From Deltaproteobacteria bacterium (lineage in GTDB: Bacteria > Myxococcota_A > UBA9160 > UBA6930), in NCBI GenBank assembly GCA_016875395.1, contig VGRF01000030.1, positions 1-53,046 on the forward strand: DNA of 53,046 nt. The letters are read 5' to 3'. Every line of letters begins with the position of its first letter. The stretch's first letter is position 1. Positions 1-7,189 of this stretch are shown in pieces. The notes below the pieces were generated by a model, which searched no databases, had not been told where the DNA came from, and worked only from the letters and a program-made list of their open reading frames with translations. The translations under genes and the position numbers were made by a program.

Positions 1-126
1 CGTGGATGAACCGATTCCGCCGGCTCCTCGTCCGCTGGGAGAAGCGCGAGCAGAACTACGAGGCAATGCTCCATCTCGCCTGTGCCTGGATCACGATGAA
101 ACTGGCTGGGGTTTTCGGATAGGCTC
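1..126 (+). mobile_element. Right end of an IS5-like insertion sequence
   Basis: The window opens inside an insertion sequence. A transposase 3' end is followed directly by GGTTTTCGGATAGGCTC, whose reverse complement (GAGCCTATCCGAAAACC) resembles IS5-family terminal inverted repeats. The trinucleotide TAA at 127-129 is a plausible target-site duplication, and the sequence after it is the remaining part of a palindrome found complete at 6010-6068. The element therefore appears to have inserted into that repeat. The exact boundary is inferred because the left end lies outside the window. Confidence 0.7.
3..122 (+). CDS. IS5-family DDE transposase, C-terminal fragment (cut by window edge)
   Basis: This is the last 39 codons of a transposase reading into the window and ending at TAG. 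The peptide begins WMNRFRRLLVRWEKR and continues with NYEAMLHLACAWI. This is the typical tail of IS5-family (IS427-like) transposases, in which a conserved Arg/Trp/Glu-rich helix after the last catalytic acidic residue precedes a hydrophobic LHLACA helix. The catalytic DDE residues lie upstream of the window, so activity cannot be judged. The family assignment rests on this tail alone but the pattern is characteristic. Confidence 0.8.
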   Translation, partial: WMNRFRRLLVRWEKREQNYEAMLHLACAWITMKLAGVFG

Positions 127-169
127 TAAGTAAAGCTGCGTTCTTCTTTACTTACTTGCGGAACGTCCC
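127..169. repeat. Palindromic repeat of the RAYT-linked family, left arm cut by the IS5-like insertion
   Basis: The right arm at 146-169 (CTTTACTTACTTGCGGAACG followed by TCCC) is identical to the right arm at 6045-6068. Only the inner nine bases of the left arm survive (TAAGTAAAG, 127-135). The missing outer left arm would join at the IS end, so the palindrome has been split at the TAA inside its GCAAGTAAGTAAAG segment. This is one of three copies of the same family in the first 7.2 kb. Confidence 0.85.
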
Positions 170-221
170 TGGTTTCTCGTGCCCGATTTCTTGTTCCGCT
201 CCAGCCTTCGTGGGCCGCCGA

Positions 222-1391
222 CTACGCGCGCCCCAGGATCAATGCGCCGGTAGGCACGCCCACGCCGCTCGTGACGAGCACGTGATTCGCGCGCGCAGGC
301 TGATTCACGCTCTGGCCGCGCACGAGCCGCGCGCCTTCGGCGATGCCGTTCACGCCGTGGATGTAGGCCTCGCTCAGCAGGCCGCCGTGCGTGTTGTTGG
401 GGAGGCGCCCGCCGACTTCGAGCGCGCCGCCGCGGATGAAGTCCTTCGCCTCGCCCTTCTTGCAGAAGCCGAACGATTCGAGCTGGATCAACACCTCGGG
501 CGTGAAGGCGTCGTAGAGCACGGTCGCGTCGATGTCCTGCGGGCCGAGCTTCGACATCGCGTAGACCTGCTTCGCCGCGAGCTCCATCTCCGGCAGCGCG
601 GCCATGTCCGGGCGGTAGAAGCTCGTCATCTGCTCCTGGCCCGCGGCGCTCGCCTGCGCCACGCCGCGGATCATCGCCGGCGGCTGCTTCAGGTCGCGCG
701 CGCGCTCCGGCGTCGTGATCAGCAGCGCACAGCCGCCGTCGGTCTCCTGGCAGCAGTCGTAGAGGCGCAGCGGCTCGGTCACCCAGCGCGAGGCGAAGTA
801 CTGCTCCCTCGTCAGTGGCTGCTGATAGAACGCGGCGTTCGGATTCGTGACCGCGTGCTTGCGCGTCGCGATCGCGATCGTGGCGAGGTCGTCGCACGTC
901 GCGCCGTACTCGTGCATGTAGCGCTGCGCGCACAGCGCCACCCACGACGCGGGCGTGAGCATTCCGAACGGCATGTACCAGGACCAATGGATCAGGTCGC
1001 TCGTGATGATGTTTCCGCTGACGCCCTGCCCCATGCGCTGGCCCGAGCGGCCGTTCAGCGCGCGGTAGACGACGACGTACTTCGCGGCGCCCGTCGCGAC
1101 GGCCATCGCGGCCTGGTGCACGAGGCCTACGCACGCGCCGCCGCCGTAGGCGATGCGGCTGAACAGCGTCAGCTCGCCGATGCCGACCGTGCGAGCGACC
1201 TCGACCTCGTCGCTCGAGTCCATCAGGAACGTGACGAGCCCGTCGACGTCACTCGGTTTCAGCCCCGCGTCGTCGATCGCGTTGCGAACCGCCTGCGAGG
1301 CGAGGCTCAGCTCGGAGACGCCCGAGTTCTTCGTGTACTTCGTCTGCCCGATGCCTGCGATGGCGGCCTCGTCGTTCAGCGTGATGGGCAT
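222..1391 (-). CDS. ltp2: Thiolase-fold steroid side-chain aldolase, Ltp2-like
   Basis: This 389-residue protein is of the SCP-x/lipid-transfer thiolase type, close to the length of mycobacterial Ltp2 (Rv3540c). Ltp2 is the retro-aldolase that removes the last propionyl unit of the steroid side chain, working with the DUF35 domain of ChsH2. The N-terminal segment AIAGIGQTKYTK, the GGGACVG loop (Cys87) and the glycine-rich end SGVGVPTGALILG fit the family. Tyrosines in VLYDAF (about 293) and SEAYIHG (about 343) are candidate aldolase residues; this is inference. It is the last gene of the five-gene minus-strand operon that also carries ChsH1-, FadE28-, ChsH2- and FadE29-like genes, which supports Ltp2 over an ordinary acetyl-CoA acetyltransferase. 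The 9-bp gap to the upstream gene suggests co-transcription. Confidence 0.8.
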   Translation of the reverse strand: MPITLNDEAAIAGIGQTKYTKNSGVSELSLASQAVRNAIDDAGLKPSDVDGLVTFLMDSSDEVEVARTVGIGELTLFSRIAYGGGACVGLVHQAAMAVATGAAKYVVVYRALNGRSGQRMGQGVSGNIITSDLIHWSWYMPFGMLTPASWVALCAQRYMHEYGATCDDLATIAIATRKHAVTNPNAAFYQQPLTREQYFASRWVTEPLRLYDCCQETDGGCALLITTPERARDLKQPPAMIRGVAQASAAGQEQMTSFYRPDMAALPEMELAAKQVYAMSKLGPQDIDATVLYDAFTPEVLIQLESFGFCKKGEAKDFIRGGALEVGGRLPNNTHGGLLSEAYIHGVNGIAEGARLVRGQSVNQPARANHVLVTSGVGVPTGALILGRA

Positions 1392-1400
1392 GCGAATTCC

Positions 1401-1814
1401 CTAATTGCTCGGCAGCTGCACGCGCACCTTGGCGGTGACATGGCTGCCCCAGGAGTTGTTGCCCGCGACCTCGACCTCGACGAGCTCCGGCGTCGCCGAG
1501 AGCACCTTGCCGCGCAGCTTCAGCGTGTCGCCCGGCATGCACGGGCCGCCGAGCTTCAGCCACACGCCCTTCACCACCGCGTTCGGCCCCGTCCAGTCCG
1601 TCACGTAGCGACCCACGAGGCCCTTCGTGGTGAGGATGTTCATGAACATGTTCGGCATGCCCTGCGCCTGCGCGGCCGCGGGGTCGTGATGCACGGGCGT
1701 GTAGTCGCGCGACGCGAGCGCGCCTCCCATGACGAGTGTCGCGGTCACCGCGATGTCGAGCGGCGGCAGCGCGTCGCCCGCCTTCACGTCTGCGAGGCGC
1801 AGCGTGGGCTTCAT
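1401..1814 (-). CDS. chsH1: MaoC-like enoyl-CoA hydratase, ChsH1-like
   Basis: This 137-residue single hot-dog protein matches ChsH1 (Rv3541c, 129 residues), the catalytic half of the ChsH1-ChsH2 hydratase acting on the shortened steroid side-chain enoyl-CoA. The (R)-hydratase signature is visible as SRDYTPVHHDPAAA, giving catalytic Asp37 and His42. The ATG start is chosen because it overlaps the stop of the upstream FadE28-like gene by 4 bp (ATGA). A longer reading into that gene is possible but would be out of frame with it and begins at no conserved residue. The adjacent ChsH2-like partner has lost the equivalent His, as expected for the non-catalytic subunit. A general MaoC hydratase is the alternative, but the gene order makes ChsH1 more likely. 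Confidence 0.8.
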   Translation of the reverse strand: MKPTLRLADVKAGDALPPLDIAVTATLVMGGALASRDYTPVHHDPAAAQAQGMPNMFMNILTTKGLVGRYVTDWTGPNAVVKGVWLKLGGPCMPGDTLKLRGKVLSATPELVEVEVAGNNSWGSHVTAKVRVQLPSN

Positions 1815-2947
1815 GCTGAAACCTCGAGGCCGCGCGACGCGATGTCGGCGCCGAGCGCGGCGAGCTGGGCCGAGGCGCCGCCGAGCGCGAGCTCGAGGCC
1901 CTTCGACCACAGGAAGTAGCGGTGGATCGGGTAGTCCATGTCGGAGCCGATGCCGCCGTGGAGATGCAGCGCGGCGTTCACGATGCGCGCGCCGCCCTCG
2001 CACGCCCAGATCTTCGCGACGCGCGCTTCGCGCTCGGCGGGGAGCTCGTCCGCGAGCCGGCACACCGCGCGCCAAAGGGTCCAGCGCATCGCCTCGAGAT
2101 CGATGAAGGCGTCGGCCTCGCGGTGCTGCACCGCCTGAAACGAGCCGATCGCGACGCCGAACTGCTTGCGCTCGCGGGTGTAGTCCGCGGTGATCGCGAG
2201 CGCGCGGTCGCACACGCCGACGTGCAGCGCGGCGAGCGCGACGAGCGCGCGCGCATGGACCCAGCGCAGGATCTCGCCGCCGCCGGCGGGCAGCCGCGCG
2301 TCCTCGCTCACGCGCAGGCCGCGAAGTGTCAGGGAGAACAGCGGCTCGCCACTCGATGTCGTACTCGCCTCCAGCGTGAGTCCCGAGGCGCCGCGCTCGA
2401 CCACGAACACCGCGACGCCGTCGCCCGTGCTCGCGGGCACGAGGATCGCGTCCGCGCGCCGCGCGTGCGGAACGAAGCGCTTTGCGCCGTCGAGCACCCA
2501 GCCCGCGCCGTCTCGGCGCGCGCGTGTCGCGGGTGCGAGCGCGTCAGCGCTGCCCGCGTCGTCGAGCGCGGCGCTGAGGACCGCGTCGCCGCTCGCGATG
2601 CGTGGGAGCCACGCACGCTGCTGCTCGGCGCTGCCGAAGCGCGCGATCGGCAGCGCGCCGAGCGCGAGCGATGCGAACGCGGCGCTCGGCAGTGCCGCGC
2701 GGCCAAGCTCTTCGAACAGCACGCACAGCTCGCGCAGGCCCATGCCCATGCCGCCGTGCGCTTCGGGAATCGCGATCCCTGACAGATTCGCCTGCGCGAG
2801 CTGCCTCCACGCAGCTTCGTCGCTCCAATCCGCCGTGCGCTCCGCCGCGCGCAGCCGCTCCTGCGTCGCTTCGGCATCGAGGATTCCGCGCGCGAGCTCG
2901 CGGATCGAGAGCTGCTCTTCCGAGAAGGCGAAGTCCATGCTTGTCAT
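1811..2947 (-). CDS. fadE28: Acyl-CoA dehydrogenase subunit, FadE28/ChsE1-like
   Basis: This 378-residue acyl-CoA dehydrogenase fold starts FAFSEEQLSIRELARG and ends with the flavoprotein signatures TRERKQFGVAIGSFQAVQH and LHLHGGIGSDMDYPIHRYF. In the igr operon FadE28 and FadE29 form a heterotetramer that oxidises the three-carbon side chain of steroid CoA esters. This gene would be the FadE28-like half, since a second dehydrogenase with a different C-terminus is encoded two genes upstream. The middle region (around 110-160) is less conserved than in fatty-acid dehydrogenases, as in other FadE28-type chains. The start overlaps the ChsH2-like stop by 4 bp (ATGA); a second ATG three codons later is also possible. 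Confidence 0.78.
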   Translation of the reverse strand: MTSMDFAFSEEQLSIRELARGILDAEATQERLRAAERTADWSDEAAWRQLAQANLSGIAIPEAHGGMGMGLRELCVLFEELGRAALPSAAFASLALGALPIARFGSAEQQRAWLPRIASGDAVLSAALDDAGSADALAPATRARRDGAGWVLDGAKRFVPHARRADAILVPASTGDGVAVFVVERGASGLTLEASTTSSGEPLFSLTLRGLRVSEDARLPAGGGEILRWVHARALVALAALHVGVCDRALAITADYTRERKQFGVAIGSFQAVQHREADAFIDLEAMRWTLWRAVCRLADELPAEREARVAKIWACEGGARIVNAALHLHGGIGSDMDYPIHRYFLWSKGLELALGGASAQLAALGADIASRGLEVSA

Positions 2948-3927
2948 TCCGCCGGCTTGAAGAGCGGCAGCTTGAAGCCGTCTTCGTCGCTGTGGATGAA
3001 CGACTGCACCCGCATGCCGATGCGCACGCCCGTGGGGTCGCAGCCGACCAGGTTCGAGAGGATGCGCTCGCCTTCCTCGAGATCGACGAGCGCGGCGACG
3101 ATCGGGAAGTCGTAGCCGGGGAACTGCGGGTAGTGGATCACCGTGAAGCTGTGCAGCGTGCCGCGGCCGCTCGCGGCGATGTGATCCCACGCGAGCGAGC
3201 CGCACGCGTCGCACATCGGGCGCGGCGGATGGCGCAGCTTCTTGCACTCGCAGCAGCGCTGGATCGGCAGCACGCCGTCCTTCGCGACCGTGGTCCACCA
3301 CCACCCGTTGTCGTGGCCCATCGGCGGCTTGAGTCGCGACGGCTTCGCGGGCTGCGCACCCGTGCTCGCCGGCGCTGCAGCGCGCGGCGCGTCCTTCGGA
3401 ATGAACTTCAGCACGCGGAACGTCTGCCAGCCGACCTCGGCGTCGTTCTGATCCGTGAAGCGCGTGCGCGTGGTGATGAAGTAGCCGACGCCCGCGCCGG
3501 TCGATTTCTCTTCGCTGATGTGCTCGATCACCGTTTCGGCGGTGACGGTGTCGCCGGGCACGAGGTAACGATGGAACGCCTGCTCGGTGTCGGTCCCCAA
3601 CACCCCCGTGTAGCCCGCGTCGGTGAGAATCTTGTGCAGGCGGTGCTCTTCGTTCTGTGGCGTGTCGTAGCCCTTGTGCATCTCCCAGCCCTGCATCGTC
3701 CACGCGTCGAGCATCATCGGAGGCGCGACGATCCCGCCGAACGGGCTCTGCTTCGCCGCGCTGGGATCGAGGTACACCGCGTTCGCGTCGCCCATCGCGT
3801 CGCACCACTGGCGGATCATCGGCTCGTTCACGGCGTCGCGGCCGGTGAACTTCGGGCCGATGGGCTTGCCGACGAACGCGCGGATGCTCGCCTCGAGCTC
3901 CGCTTTTTGTTCCGCGTTGAGCGCCAT
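2944..3927 (-). CDS. chsH2: ChsH2-like protein: MaoC hot-dog domain fused to a DUF35 zinc-ribbon/OB domain
   Basis: At 327 residues it matches ChsH2 (Rv3542c, about 311). Residues 1-160 form a MaoC/FAS1-type hot-dog domain in which the hydratase motif reads GDANAVYLDP: the Asp is kept but the His is replaced by Tyr, fitting the non-catalytic half of a ChsH1-ChsH2 pair. After a Pro/Ala linker (around 165-180), the C-terminal part is DUF35, with a zinc-ribbon QRCCECKKL...MCDACG and an OB-like half ending DGFKLPLFKPAE. In known systems the DUF35 domain binds the Ltp2 aldolase and couples hydration to carbon-carbon cleavage. The domain order and the neighbours on both sides make this one of the safer assignments in the operon. 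Confidence 0.85.
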   Translation of the reverse strand: MALNAEQKAELEASIRAFVGKPIGPKFTGRDAVNEPMIRQWCDAMGDANAVYLDPSAAKQSPFGGIVAPPMMLDAWTMQGWEMHKGYDTPQNEEHRLHKILTDAGYTGVLGTDTEQAFHRYLVPGDTVTAETVIEHISEEKSTGAGVGYFITTRTRFTDQNDAEVGWQTFRVLKFIPKDAPRAAAPASTGAQPAKPSRLKPPMGHDNGWWWTTVAKDGVLPIQRCCECKKLRHPPRPMCDACGSLAWDHIAASGRGTLHSFTVIHYPQFPGYDFPIVAALVDLEEGERILSNLVGCDPTGVRIGMRVQSFIHSDEDGFKLPLFKPAE

Positions 3928-3953
3928 CGCGCAAACCTCGACTTGTTACGGAA

Positions 3954-5138
3954 TCATCGACGGGAGCGCGGCTGCCCGAGGCCGGCCTGCGCGATGATGT
4001 CGCGCTGCACTTCGTTCACGCCGCCGCCGAAGGTGTTCACCATCGCGAGGCGATAGGCGCCTTCCATGAGGCCGTCGGTGACCGAGCCCGGCTCCCCCGT
4101 GCGCGCGATGCCGAATTGCTCGGTTATCTCGAGCAGCTGCCGGTAGCACTCGATCACCATCTCGGTGCCGAACACCTTCACCGCCGACGCGTCGGCCATG
4201 CCCGGAGTGCCTTGGTCGATCAGCCACGCGCTGCGCCAGTTCAGCACCTTCAGCGCCTCGAGCTTGGCGTACACGCGAGCGAGGCTCGCCTGCGCCCACG
4301 GCACCTCGGCGACGCGCCCGCCGCCTGGCCGCTCCGTCCCGCGCGCCCACGCGACGACGTCCTCGTACACCTTCTCGAGCGAGGCCGGCATCGCCATCGT
4401 GATGCGCTCGAGGTTCAGCTGCCCAGTGATTAGGGTCCAGCCGCCGTCGACCGGCCCCACCGTGTTCGCGAGCGGCACGCGCACGTCCTGGAAGTACGTC
4501 ACGTTCGTGCGCTCGCCGCCGATCGTGCGGATCGGCGTCACGCTGAAGCCCTTCGCCGTCGTGGGCACGAGGATGATCGAGATGCCCTTGTGCTTGGGCG
4601 CGGCCTCGTCCGTGCGCGCGGCGAGCCAGATGTAGTCCGACGCCTGAGCGTGCGTCGTGAACACCTTCTGCCCGTTGATCACCCACTCGTCGCCGTCGCG
4701 GACGGCGCGCGTCTGCAGCGACGCGAGGTCGGTGCCCGCGCTCGGCTCCGAGTAGCCGATGCCGAACAGCATCTCGCCCGCGCGAATGCGCCCGAGGAAG
4801 TGCGCCTTCTGCTCCTCGGTCCCGTACTTCATCAGCATCGGACCGACCGTGTTCACCGTGATCAGCGGCAGCGGCGCGCGAGCGCGCCAGGTCTCGTCCC
4901 AAAAGATGAACTGCTCGAGGTGGCTACGGCCTTGGCCGCCCCACTCGCGCGGCCAGCCGACGGTGAGCCAGCCGTCCCGCCCCATTCGTCCCATCGCCTC
5001 GCGGAACGCCGGGCCACCGAGCTCGTCCCACTCCGCGTCGAGGCGCGCGCGCAAATCCCCGTGCGCGAACAGCTCGCGGTAGTAGGCGCGAATCTGGGCG
5101 CGTAGGGCTTCCTGCTCGGGGGAGAGATCGATCCGCAT
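3954..5138 (-). CDS. fadE29: Acyl-CoA dehydrogenase subunit, FadE29/ChsE2-like
   Basis: This 394-residue acyl-CoA dehydrogenase is close in length to FadE29 (Rv3543c, about 387). It begins MRIDLSPEQEALRAQIRAYY. It has the central FAD/substrate loop GIGYSEPSAGTDLASLQTRA and finishes with NTFGGGVNEVQRDIIAQAG, the C-terminus typical of FadE29-type subunits. It is the first gene of the operon after the TetR gene and is preceded by a KstR-type operator 23 bases upstream of its ATG, so operon transcription probably starts just there. The short gap to the downstream ChsH2-like gene (26 bp) contains one copy of the recurrent word TTGTTACGG. Confidence 0.82.
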   Translation of the reverse strand: MRIDLSPEQEALRAQIRAYYRELFAHGDLRARLDAEWDELGGPAFREAMGRMGRDGWLTVGWPREWGGQGRSHLEQFIFWDETWRARAPLPLITVNTVGPMLMKYGTEEQKAHFLGRIRAGEMLFGIGYSEPSAGTDLASLQTRAVRDGDEWVINGQKVFTTHAQASDYIWLAARTDEAAPKHKGISIILVPTTAKGFSVTPIRTIGGERTNVTYFQDVRVPLANTVGPVDGGWTLITGQLNLERITMAMPASLEKVYEDVVAWARGTERPGGGRVAEVPWAQASLARVYAKLEALKVLNWRSAWLIDQGTPGMADASAVKVFGTEMVIECYRQLLEITEQFGIARTGEPGSVTDGLMEGAYRLAMVNTFGGGVNEVQRDIIAQAGLGQPRSRR

Positions 5139-5160
5139 TCGGAGCCTCGGGTTGCGGATT

Positions 5161-5174
5161 TGAAACGTGTTCTA
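5161..5174 (-). promoter_or_regulatory. KstR-type operator in front of the side-chain operon
   Basis: The 14-mer TGAAACGTGTTCTA fits the palindromic KstR consensus TNNAACNNGTTNNA at all eight fixed positions. It lies between the TetR stop and the FadE29-like start, 23 bases upstream of that start, the place expected for a repressor blocking operon transcription. It is seen directly in the sequence; its use as an operator is inferred from the consensus of the mycobacterial regulon and from the matching second site in front of the TetR gene. Confidence 0.75.
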
Positions 5175-5248
5175 GGTCCGCAGTATGGCCTGCGCGCTTG
5201 TGCTCTGTCCAGTGCGCAGGAGGCTCCCGACTCTCGTCGATGCGAGCG

Positions 5249-5902
5249 CTACTCGCGCGGCGAGAGGGCGAGCTCCACCGCTTCTTCGACGCGCTGCGTG
5301 ACGGTGCCGATCGGATGCAGCCCGCTCGCCCAACCGACGAGCGACGCGAACCAAACGTTCTGCAGGACGAGCGCGATGCGCCGCTCGCGCTCGGTGCCGA
5401 CCGCCTCGGAGAGCGGCGCCGCGACATCGGCCGCTTCGCCGCGCAGCGCGGCGACGACCATGCGCGTCATGCGCAGATGGAACGCGGCTTGCTGAGCGGT
5501 GCTGCTCGCGTCTGCGGTGGCGATCGCGCGCACGACCGCGCGCGCGAAGTTCGGGCGCCGCGTGAGGCCGCGCGTCGCGCGCGCGAACAGCTCGGCGACG
5601 CGCTCGTGCGCGTTGCGCGCGCGCGGCGGGCGCTCGGCCATCACCCGTAACAACTCCGCGGTGTCCTCGTTCACCGCGAACAGCAGCACGTCCTCTTTGC
5701 TGCGGAAGTACTTGTAGAGCGTGCCGAGCGCGACCCCGGACGCCTCGGCCACGTCGCGCAGCCGCACACCGTCGAAGCCGCCCGCCTCCGCGAGCTCGAT
5801 CGCGGCGTCGACGATGCGCCGCACGCGCCCCAGCTGCGACAGCGCGAGCCGCGGCGCCGAGAAGTCATCGGCAACAGCGGGATCGCGCGCGTCCGAGGGC
5901 AT
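5249..5902 (-). CDS. kstR: TetR-family repressor, KstR-like
   Basis: This 217-residue TetR protein has an N-terminal helix-turn-helix (about 27-72) reading VRLRDVAEASGVALGTLYKY followed by FRSKEDVL. The ligand domain contains LTRRPNFARAVVRAIATAD, similar in pattern to the region that KstR proteins carry after the HTH. KstR represses steroid catabolism and is released by steroid-CoA intermediates. The gene lies directly upstream of and co-directional with the igr-like operon. A KstR-type site begins nine bases upstream of its own start (5911-5924) and another precedes the operon, so autoregulation and control of the operon are likely. The TetR assignment is certain. The KstR identity is inferred from operators and context. 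Confidence 0.8.
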   Translation of the reverse strand: MPSDARDPAVADDFSAPRLALSQLGRVRRIVDAAIELAEAGGFDGVRLRDVAEASGVALGTLYKYFRSKEDVLLFAVNEDTAELLRVMAERPPRARNAHERVAELFARATRGLTRRPNFARAVVRAIATADASSTAQQAAFHLRMTRMVVAALRGEAADVAAPLSEAVGTERERRIALVLQNVWFASLVGWASGLHPIGTVTQRVEEAVELALSPRE

Positions 5903-5910
5903 CGAGGAAT

Positions 5911-5924
5911 TAGAACAGGTTGCA
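5911..5924 (-). promoter_or_regulatory. KstR-type operator upstream of the TetR gene
   Basis: TAGAACAGGTTGCA fits TNNAACNNGTTNNA at all eight fixed positions and lies immediately upstream of the TetR start codon (8 bases between). Together with 5161-5174 this gives two full matches within 750 bp, one at each of the two expected promoters, and none that I noticed elsewhere in the window with both outer T and A. Confidence 0.75.
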
Positions 5925-6009
5925 GAAAGAGAGGGAAGGAGAAAGTGCGGGGTCGGGACGATCGGGCGAGGAGTTGGGGGCGGACGCGGTGTGCGGTGGC
6001 GGCCGAGTC

Positions 6010-6068
6010 GGGGACGTTCCGCAAGTAAGTAAAGGAACCCACGGCTTTACTTACTTGCGGAACGTCCC
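6010..6068. repeat. Complete RAYT-linked palindrome, copy downstream of the transposase
   Basis: The left arm at 6010-6034 starts GGGGACGTTCCGCAAGTAAG and the right arm at 6045-6068 ends CTTGCGGAACGTCCC, with a ten-base loop (GAACCCACGG). The arms pair perfectly over 24 bases, with one unpaired G at the outer end. In RNA or single-stranded DNA this would be a very stable hairpin. It is the best-preserved copy and shows what the truncated copy at 127-169 looked like. Confidence 0.9.
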
Positions 6069-6110
6069 AGGTCGGTGGTCGCCGCGACTGCGGTCTCGCT
6101 GCTCGACCTC

Positions 6111-6947
6111 TCAGCCGCCTCGTGACAGCTCAGCCTCGACGATCTGGCCCACGGCCTGGCGGGAGATCCTGAGCCTTCGCGCGACATCGCTCACCCTCAT
6201 CCCGAACACGAGGACGGCGCGAATCACGACTCTTCGCCGAGCAGCGACGACCGCCGGCAGGCGGCTCCCCGTCAGAAGCGCGGCGGGGTCAACAGATCGC
6301 GCCGCGCACACCTCCTTGACCAACACTTCGAACTCGAGGGCGCCGGTGACGACGCGCTCCAGCCGCGGCTTCACATCGAACTCGCGCCACTGCGATGGAT
6401 CGCGCGCGGGCTCCGCGCGCTCGATCGCCGCGACAAGCGTCCGCGCGTCGCCGCCGAATACCGCAAGCGTCTTCCCTACCGATTCGAACGCGCGCGCCTC
6501 GCGCACACCAAGCACTGCACCGAGGCTGCACCAGCGCGAGGCGATGACTTCGTCGAGCGTCAAGCCAATCTCGATCTGGTTGCGGAACACGTACGCGATC
6601 GACGTCTTGCGATACGCGTCGTCGTGGATCAACTCCGAGAGAAAGCGGTTCTGGAAGAGGTGACCGTCGCGGTCGTGGCGCAAGTTGAAGCGCATCGCGT
6701 AGCCCGTAAGCACACGCGCCATCAGCTGCGAGAGGCCGCCGATGCCACTCTCGAGAATGAAGTGCGCGTGATTCGACATGAACGTCGACGCGAGGCAGTA
6801 GGCGCCGAGCGCAGGCACCCAGCGATCGAGGCGGCTGGCGAGGTCTTCTCGGTCGTGGTCGTCGCGGAAGATGTCGCATCCGTCGACGCCGCGAATCATG
6901 ACGTGGTGCGTGACGCCGGGGGCGTCGAGACGGGGGCCGCGAGGCAT
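6111..6947 (-). CDS. REP-associated tyrosine transposase (IS200/Y1-type, RAYT)
   Basis: This 278-residue protein begins MPRGPRLDAPGVTHHVMIRG, the usual RAYT start. The HUH motif is SNHAHFIL (His60 and His62) and a conserved tyrosine lies in TGYAMRFN (about 83), followed by HLFQNRF and a conserved VFRNQ segment. The C-terminal 60 residues carry a helix-turn-helix (MRVSDVARRLRISRQAV), as in several RAYTs. These enzymes are single-strand endonucleases that recognise and spread REP palindromes. The start at 6947 is preferred over an upstream in-frame one because of the conserved N-terminus and a GAGAG ribosome site. All catalytic residues visible to me are intact. Matching palindromes occur on both sides. 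Confidence 0.88.
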   Translation of the reverse strand: MPRGPRLDAPGVTHHVMIRGVDGCDIFRDDHDREDLASRLDRWVPALGAYCLASTFMSNHAHFILESGIGGLSQLMARVLTGYAMRFNLRHDRDGHLFQNRFLSELIHDDAYRKTSIAYVFRNQIEIGLTLDEVIASRWCSLGAVLGVREARAFESVGKTLAVFGGDARTLVAAIERAEPARDPSQWREFDVKPRLERVVTGALEFEVLVKEVCAARSVDPAALLTGSRLPAVVAARRRVVIRAVLVFGMRVSDVARRLRISRQAVGQIVEAELSRGG

Positions 6948-7069
6948 GGGGCTCTCTCGCGGGACCTGCGGGGTGGAAGGCGGCAGCTTCGTCGTTGCGA
7001 GGAACGCGCGCAACGAGAACGCGCGTTCACGCGCGAGCCGGGCCGGGGGCGGTGGAGGTGGCCCGCCTC

Positions 7070-7129
7070 GGGGACGTTCCGCAAGAAAGTAAAGCTGGGA
7101 CTTTCTTTACTTGCTTGCGGAACGTCCCC
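7070..7129. repeat. Complete RAYT-linked palindrome, copy upstream of the transposase
   Basis: The left arm (7070-7094) reads GGGGACGTTCCGCAAGAAAG then TAAAG. The right arm ends CTTGCGGAACGTCCCC at 7129. The stem is imperfect in the middle, where AAGAAAGTAAAG faces CTTTCTTTACTTGCTTG, so this copy differs from the 6010 copy by small changes in the inner stem while keeping the outer 14 bases. Confidence 0.9.
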
Positions 7130-7189
7130 GGTCTTCCCGTCCCCGCGCTTCTCTACTTACCCCGCGCCGATCGCCCCCGTCCCCGCCCT

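Larger units (their letters stand above)
6010..7129. mobile_element. RAYT gene bracketed by its palindromes (REPtron-like unit)
   Basis: A single IS200-type tyrosine transposase gene (6111-6947) lies between two long palindromes of the same family (6010-6068 and 7070-7129). Both begin GGGGACGTTCCGCAAG and end in its reverse complement. A transposase flanked by inverted-repeat hairpins that also occur elsewhere (127-169) is the layout of REP-associated tyrosine transposase units. The limits given are simply the outer ends of the two palindromes. Confidence 0.7.

Noticed and set aside
156-1919. Long open frame on the plus strand over the Ltp2-like gene
   Set aside because: It is antisense to clear thiolase and MaoC genes, is Arg/Ala/His-rich, and has no family features. 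Such frames are common at this GC content, and the same applies to many others.
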